Source: Parcubacteria group bacterium CG10_big_fil_rev_8_21_14_0_10_38_31 (GTDB lineage Bacteria; Patescibacteriota; Minisyncoccia; GCA-002772825). From it: 7,180 bases of DNA. Positions 4,442-7,180 of this stretch are shown in pieces. How positions within the stretch are numbered: the first letter of the stretch is position 1; each line of letters begins with the position of its first letter. The stretch is from contig PFDM01000010.1 in assembly GCA_002772825.1 (NCBI GenBank), positions 16,345-23,524 of the forward strand, written 5' to 3'. The notes below the pieces were generated by a model. It did not search any database. It worked only from the letters and a program-made list of their open reading frames with translations, and had not been told where the DNA came from. Position numbers and translations under genes: made by a program.

Positions 4442-6253
4442 CTAACTATGCAAGCTATGCAAGCCTACTTGGAATTCATAAAGTTTTCTGTATACTCCGT
4501 TTTTCTTTTTCAGAAGTTCTTCGTGCTTACCACTCTCAGCAATCTTCCCATTCTCAAAAACAATAATCTTATCCGCCTTCCTTACTGTGCTTAAGCGGTG
4601 CGCGATAATGAAAGTCGTCTTCCCTTTCATCAGCCTCTCTAGAGACCCTTGAATTATTTTCTCTGACTTAGCGTCAAGTGCGGAGGTCGGTTCATCCAGT
4701 ATCAAAATCTTAGGATTACGCAATATCGCCCGAGCGATAGCTATTCTTTGCTTCTGCCCTACGGAAAGCTTCACTCCGCGCTCACCCACAACCTGTTCCC
4801 ATTTCTTAGGGAATTTTTCTATAAAGTTAGTGCAATGTGCATCTTCTGCCGCCTGCTTCACATCTTTAAAAGAAGCGCCGAAACTGCCATATTTTATATT
4901 TGTTTTTATCGCGTCATTGAAGAGGACTACTTCTTGAGGCACCACGCTTATCTTAGAGCGGAGAAATTTTAAGTTAAATTGCTTTACATTGTGTCCGTCA
5001 ACCAAAACTTTCCCTTTATCTGCGAAATAATATCCGGAGATAAGGTCTATTAAAGTGCTTTTACCCACTCCTGATTCACCGACAAGCGCTATTACCTCCC
5101 CGGGTTTTACTTTAATATTTATATTATTAAGAACATACTTCCCTTTCTTGTCATATGAGAAGCAGACATCCTTAAACTCAATCTCCCCCTTTATATCACT
5201 AAGGATTACCGCATTCTCAGGTTCATAATTTTCAATAGCAGTAGATAGTATCTTCTCACCGCGCTCAACAGCAACCATGCCATTTTGAATCGTCTGCCAA
5301 TTCCTCCCGAGAACGACAAAAGGTCCAAAGAGCACCATAGCGTAGCCATTAAACATTACCAATTCACCGATAGTCATTTTTCCTTCCTGGATAAATATAA
5401 TAGACAACGAGAAGATAGCCAACTGAGTCAGCATTATAACTAATCGCTGATAAAAACTAAGACCTTGCCAAATGTAGAAAATTTTTATCCAAATCCCCAT
5501 CGCCTTTATTTTGAAATTATTATATATCTTTCTTTGTTCATACTTTTCAGATACCGCTTGCTTCACCGTCTGGGTATTAAAAATAGCGTCGTAAGCATCG
5601 CCATACGCGTTTCCATAGGCACGATGCCCCTTTCTCTGAAGCTTCGCAAGGGGGCGCACAACATATAAAAGGATAATGATATAGATAATCAAACCAGCCA
5701 ACATGACTAAAGCCAAAGTCAGATTAATGAAAAATGCTATCGCCAAAGCGACAAAAATGCTTAGAAACTGAGGTGCTAAATATATAACGACGTTATTAGA
5801 AATTGTCTCAAGAGAATTGGCTGCTTTATTTATCCTATCGCCAATCTCCCCCATTTTGTTTGTTTTATGAAAAGACAAAGGAAGATCAATAAGATGACTA
5901 AATCCTTTTGCCATATAACTGGTAAAAATATCTTCTCCCAACATGACACTCTTTAGATTGCTTCTCCAGTCAACAATATTAGCTACAAGTTGGGCTACCC
6001 CCCATACAAACACGAAGAAAATCCATAAAGGCATCTCTAGTGGCATACCTACAAAAATTTTTCCCGGATCAAGTATCGCGTCAAAAAGTCTCCCCACTAA
6101 GTAAGGCACAGCTCCATTTGCCAAAGCGGAAATAATACCAAGCACAGAAAGCAAGACTACATCATTCTTATACTCAGCTAAATAACGTAAAATTATTATA
6201 AACCCTGCGTAGAATTTTTTATTATTTTTAATTTGTTTTTTATTTTTTTCCAC
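4442..6253 (-). CDS. ABC exporter, fused permease and ATPase (MsbA/multidrug type)
   Basis: This 603-residue half-transporter should act as a homodimer, or with a partner encoded elsewhere, exporting lipid, peptide or drug substrates across the cytoplasmic membrane. The type I exporter membrane domain (about 15-335) holds some six hydrophobic segments, at about 31-55, 76-95, 152-177, 178-199, 265-288 and 294-316. The nucleotide-binding domain (about 355-590) has Walker A GESGVGKST (392-400), Q-loop Q440, signature LSVGQ (496-500, V in place of the usual second-position G), Walker B ILILDEP with D520 and catalytic E521, D-loop SALD (524-527) and switch H552. It appears catalytically competent. 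The start is GTG at 6251-6253, chosen because the lysine-rich leader and first helix follow it. A perfect extended -10 lies 9 bases upstream and no ribosome binding site is seen. The last six residues, LHSLHS, come from a 9-base tandem repeat. Substrate is unknown. Confidence 0.92.
   Translation of the reverse strand: MEKNKKQIKNNKKFYAGFIIILRYLAEYKNDVVLLSVLGIISALANGAVPYLVGRLFDAILDPGKIFVGMPLEMPLWIFFVFVWGVAQLVANIVDWRSNLKSVMLGEDIFTSYMAKGFSHLIDLPLSFHKTNKMGEIGDRINKAANSLETISNNVVIYLAPQFLSIFVALAIAFFINLTLALVMLAGLIIYIIILLYVVRPLAKLQRKGHRAYGNAYGDAYDAIFNTQTVKQAVSEKYEQRKIYNNFKIKAMGIWIKIFYIWQGLSFYQRLVIMLTQLAIFSLSIIFIQEGKMTIGELVMFNGYAMVLFGPFVVLGRNWQTIQNGMVAVERGEKILSTAIENYEPENAVILSDIKGEIEFKDVCFSYDKKGKYVLNNINIKVKPGEVIALVGESGVGKSTLIDLISGYYFADKGKVLVDGHNVKQFNLKFLRSKISVVPQEVVLFNDAIKTNIKYGSFGASFKDVKQAAEDAHCTNFIEKFPKKWEQVVGERGVKLSVGQKQRIAIARAILRNPKILILDEPTSALDAKSEKIIQGSLERLMKGKTTFIIAHRLSTVRKADKIIVFENGKIAESGKHEELLKKKNGVYRKLYEFQVGLHSLHS
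4446..4463 (+). repeat. 9-base tandem duplication at the 3-prime end of the ABC transporter gene
   Basis: CTATGCAAG occurs twice in direct tandem (4446-4454 and 4455-4463). In the minus-strand transporter frame it encodes LHS-LHS as the last six residues before the TAG stop. It looks like a slippage duplication in a tolerant C-terminal tail; frame is kept. Confidence 0.8.
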
Positions 6254-6262
6254 AACAAAATA

Positions 6263-6271
6263 ATTATATCA
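6263..6271 (-). promoter_or_regulatory. Perfect extended -10 upstream of the ABC transporter
   Basis: The minus strand carries TGA followed by a perfect TATAAT (6263-6268), then 9 bases to the GTG start at 6251-6253. This is the best of the proximal -10 boxes in the window. It falls in the 34-base gap after the RNHCP gene, so the transporter probably has its own promoter and a leader of only 2-3 bases. No good -35 is present. Confidence 0.5.
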
Positions 6272-6287
6272 TAAACTTAACTAGAGA

Positions 6288-6584
6288 TTAAACAGACTGG
6301 AGCTCGAGCACCACACCAAAGTCATCATCTTTTGAGAGTCTGTTTATCTTTTCATAACCGCATTTTTCGCATCTGTGAAGGACTCGCCACTGCCCGCTTT
6401 TCTGCTCCGCAGAAATGGGCTTCATCATCCCTCCGCAATCCGCTTCCCTGTCGCCCGGGTTTATGTCCACGTGTTTACTCCACAAGCACCTAGGGCAATG
6501 GTTGGTGTAGCCGTTGCCGGAGACTTCCTCCCCGCAATGCTCACACACAAAATCCTCAATATTCCGCTGAAATTTCTTAGTCAT
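6288..6584 (-). CDS. RNHCP-domain zinc-ribbon protein
   Basis: This small 98-residue protein has the RNHCP domain, a family of uncharacterised bacterial proteins with cysteine pairs likely to bind zinc. The core begins KFQRNIEDFVCEHCG, with CxxC pairs at C14/C17, C30/C33 (within NHCPRCLWSKHVD, 28-40) and C72/C75, plus a single C50. NPGDR follows at 42-46. The reading frame is open back to an ATG at 6758, but that would add 58 residues unlike the family, overlap the neighbouring acetyltransferase and run through its terminator. I therefore start at the ATG at 6582-6584. There is no ribosome binding site; a TGTTATTAT box stands 7 bases upstream. It has no membrane segment or signal, so it is probably cytoplasmic. 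Molecular function is unknown; nucleic-acid or protein binding is only a guess from the zinc ribbon. Confidence 0.85.
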   Translation of the reverse strand: MTKKFQRNIEDFVCEHCGEEVSGNGYTNHCPRCLWSKHVDINPGDREADCGGMMKPISAEQKSGQWRVLHRCEKCGYEKINRLSKDDDFGVVLELQSV

Positions 6585-6591
6585 TAAAGTA

Positions 6592-6600
6592 ATAATAACA
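6592..6600 (-). promoter_or_regulatory. Candidate extended -10 just upstream of the RNHCP gene
   Basis: The minus strand reads TGT followed by TATTAT (6592-6597), five of six matches with the extended TGn, then exactly 7 bases to the ATG at 6582-6584. Transcription would start at the A of the start codon. The box directly follows the T run of the upstream terminator, so a promoter here would explain how a gene placed right behind a terminator is expressed. Confidence 0.45.
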
Positions 6601-6601
6601 T

Positions 6602-6638
6602 AAAAGAAAAGACCCGTTGATATTATCGCGGGGTCTTT
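6602..6638 (-). terminator. Intrinsic terminator after the GNAT acetyltransferase gene
   Basis: Arms 6608-6615 and 6631-6638 form an 8-bp stem (AAAGACCC with GGGTCTTT) around a 15-base loop that can form a small inner GAT/ATC pairing. On the minus strand the stem runs into TCTTTT. It stands 31 bases after the acetyltransferase stop codon and immediately before the RNHCP gene. Confidence 0.75.
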
Positions 6639-6669
6639 AGTTCTTAGGATTAAACTTTGCACAATAAAG

Positions 6670-7180
6670 TTATTTAAGACCTTTCTTGTATTCTCTCCAG
6701 AGAGATCGCCACCCCTCCTTAAAAACGCCGAGGAGTACCTCATCATAGTAACGACCATTCACAAACTTTTGCCTCTTCAACACTCCCTCCACTTCATACC
6801 CGCACTTGAGGCTGTAAGCGATACTCCTCTTATTAAAGCTAAATACGGACGAAGAAATCTTTCGGAGGTTTAGAGTATTAAACGCGTAATTCAGAAATAT
6901 CATTTTCGCGTCTGTGCCATACCCCTTGCCCCAGCAATCTTTCTCTCCTATCATAGCGCCTGTTGTGGCTGTCCTGTCTTTCCACTTGATGTTATGCATC
7001 CCCATCGAGCCGATATGTCTTCCCTCTAGAGTCTCCATGGCGAGGATTATGTCCTCGTTTTTAGACATCCTATCAATCCACTCCGCTTCAGCTTCTTTTG
7101 TCATCGGCAGATAACCTTCCACATACTTATTTACTTCAGGGTCATTGATCCACCGATAGATTGAATCCAAGTCAGTCTCT
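6670..7180 (-). CDS. GNAT-family N-acetyltransferase (RimJ/RimL-like), N-terminus beyond the window
   Basis: This acetyl-CoA-dependent acetyltransferase resembles the RimJ/RimL/SpeG branch, which acetylates protein N-termini, polyamines or small molecules. The frame stays open to the right edge: the codons before the TTG at 7168-7170 read E-T-D, giving ETDLDSIYRWINDPEV, the usual family opening. That TTG is therefore an internal leucine codon and the true start lies past position 7180, probably by only a few residues. Visible landmarks are the WINDPEVNKYV helix, beta strand HIGSMGMHNI, the acetyl-CoA pyrophosphate loop WGKGYGTDA (motif A, R/Q-x-x-G-x-G/A type), NLRKISSSVFSFNKRSIAYSLKCGYEVEG (quoted here in part: NLRKI, then SIAYSLKCGYEVEG) and YYDEVLLGV near the end. 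It ends with TAA and its own terminator. The substrate cannot be told from sequence alone. Confidence 0.88.
   Translation of the reverse strand, partial: ETDLDSIYRWINDPEVNKYVEGYLPMTKEAEAEWIDRMSKNEDIILAMETLEGRHIGSMGMHNIKWKDRTATTGAMIGEKDCWGKGYGTDAKMIFLNYAFNTLNLRKISSSVFSFNKRSIAYSLKCGYEVEGVLKRQKFVNGRYYDEVLLGVFKEGWRSLWREYKKGLK

Noticed and set aside
6585..6758. N-terminal extension of the RNHCP protein to an ATG at 6758 (58 extra residues)
   Set aside because: It overlaps the acetyltransferase gene, crosses that gene's terminator, and has no resemblance to the RNHCP family, whose homology begins at the ATG at 6584.
7168..7170. TTG as the start codon of the acetyltransferase
   Set aside because: The frame is open to the window edge and the upstream codons (E-T-D) continue the usual family opening, so this is an internal leucine codon of a gene cut by the window.
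86..7180. Recoded UGA (as in Gracilibacteria or Absconditabacteria), suggested by no gene ending in TGA
   Set aside because: Stops are five TAA and three TAG, which is unremarkable for eight AT-rich genes. Glycines are encoded by GGN and no conserved position is interrupted by an in-frame TGA.

Overview
The window looks like chromosomal DNA from a bacterium with a small, AT-rich, compact genome, most likely a member of the Candidate Phyla Radiation (Patescibacteria, Parcubacteria-like). This is inferred from several points together: a short archaeal-type aspartyl-tRNA synthetase without the bacterial GAD insertion, an RNHCP-domain protein, a lone acidic mini-protein, short spacers, and no recognisable Shine-Dalgarno sequence at nearly every start. 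All eight genes end in TAA or TAG and contain no in-frame TGA, so nothing suggests a recoded UGA. No rRNA, tRNA or other phylogenetic marker is present, so the placement is tentative.

Layout. Positions 1-3946 hold a leftward (minus-strand) cluster in transcription order: aspS (aspartyl-tRNA synthetase), scpA and scpB (the two condensin partners of SMC), and a membrane-anchored D-Ala-D-Ala carboxypeptidase. scpB and the carboxypeptidase overlap by 17 bases. The aspS-scpA spacer holds two perfect hairpins side by side. At the left edge, a consensus -35/-10 promoter (TTGACA, 16 bases, TATAAT) fires leftward out of the window, so a strongly expressed gene or stable RNA probably begins just beyond position 1.

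Positions 3947-4138 form a divergent intergenic region. To its right is one rightward gene, a 77-residue acidic protein of unknown function, ending in a strong bidirectional terminator (4400-4433). That terminator also closes the next leftward gene, a full-length ABC exporter (4442-6253). Beyond are two more leftward genes: a small RNHCP zinc-ribbon protein (6288-6584) and a GNAT acetyltransferase whose N-terminus runs off the right edge. A terminator separates these two.

The genes are mostly housekeeping: translation (aspS), chromosome segregation (scpAB), peptidoglycan trimming (carboxypeptidase) and export (ABC transporter). No mobile element, CRISPR array, toxin-antitoxin pair or defence system was seen, and I found no clearly new multi-gene system. 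The best lead is regulatory: at aspS, scpA, the ABC exporter and the RNHCP gene, and possibly scpB, a TATAAT-like box (usually with an extended TGn) sits only 7-9 bases before the start codon with no ribosome binding site, the arrangement expected of leaderless mRNAs. Secondary leads are the paired hairpins between aspS and scpA, which could also form an alternative structure, and a mixed set of tRNA-discrimination residues in AspRS.
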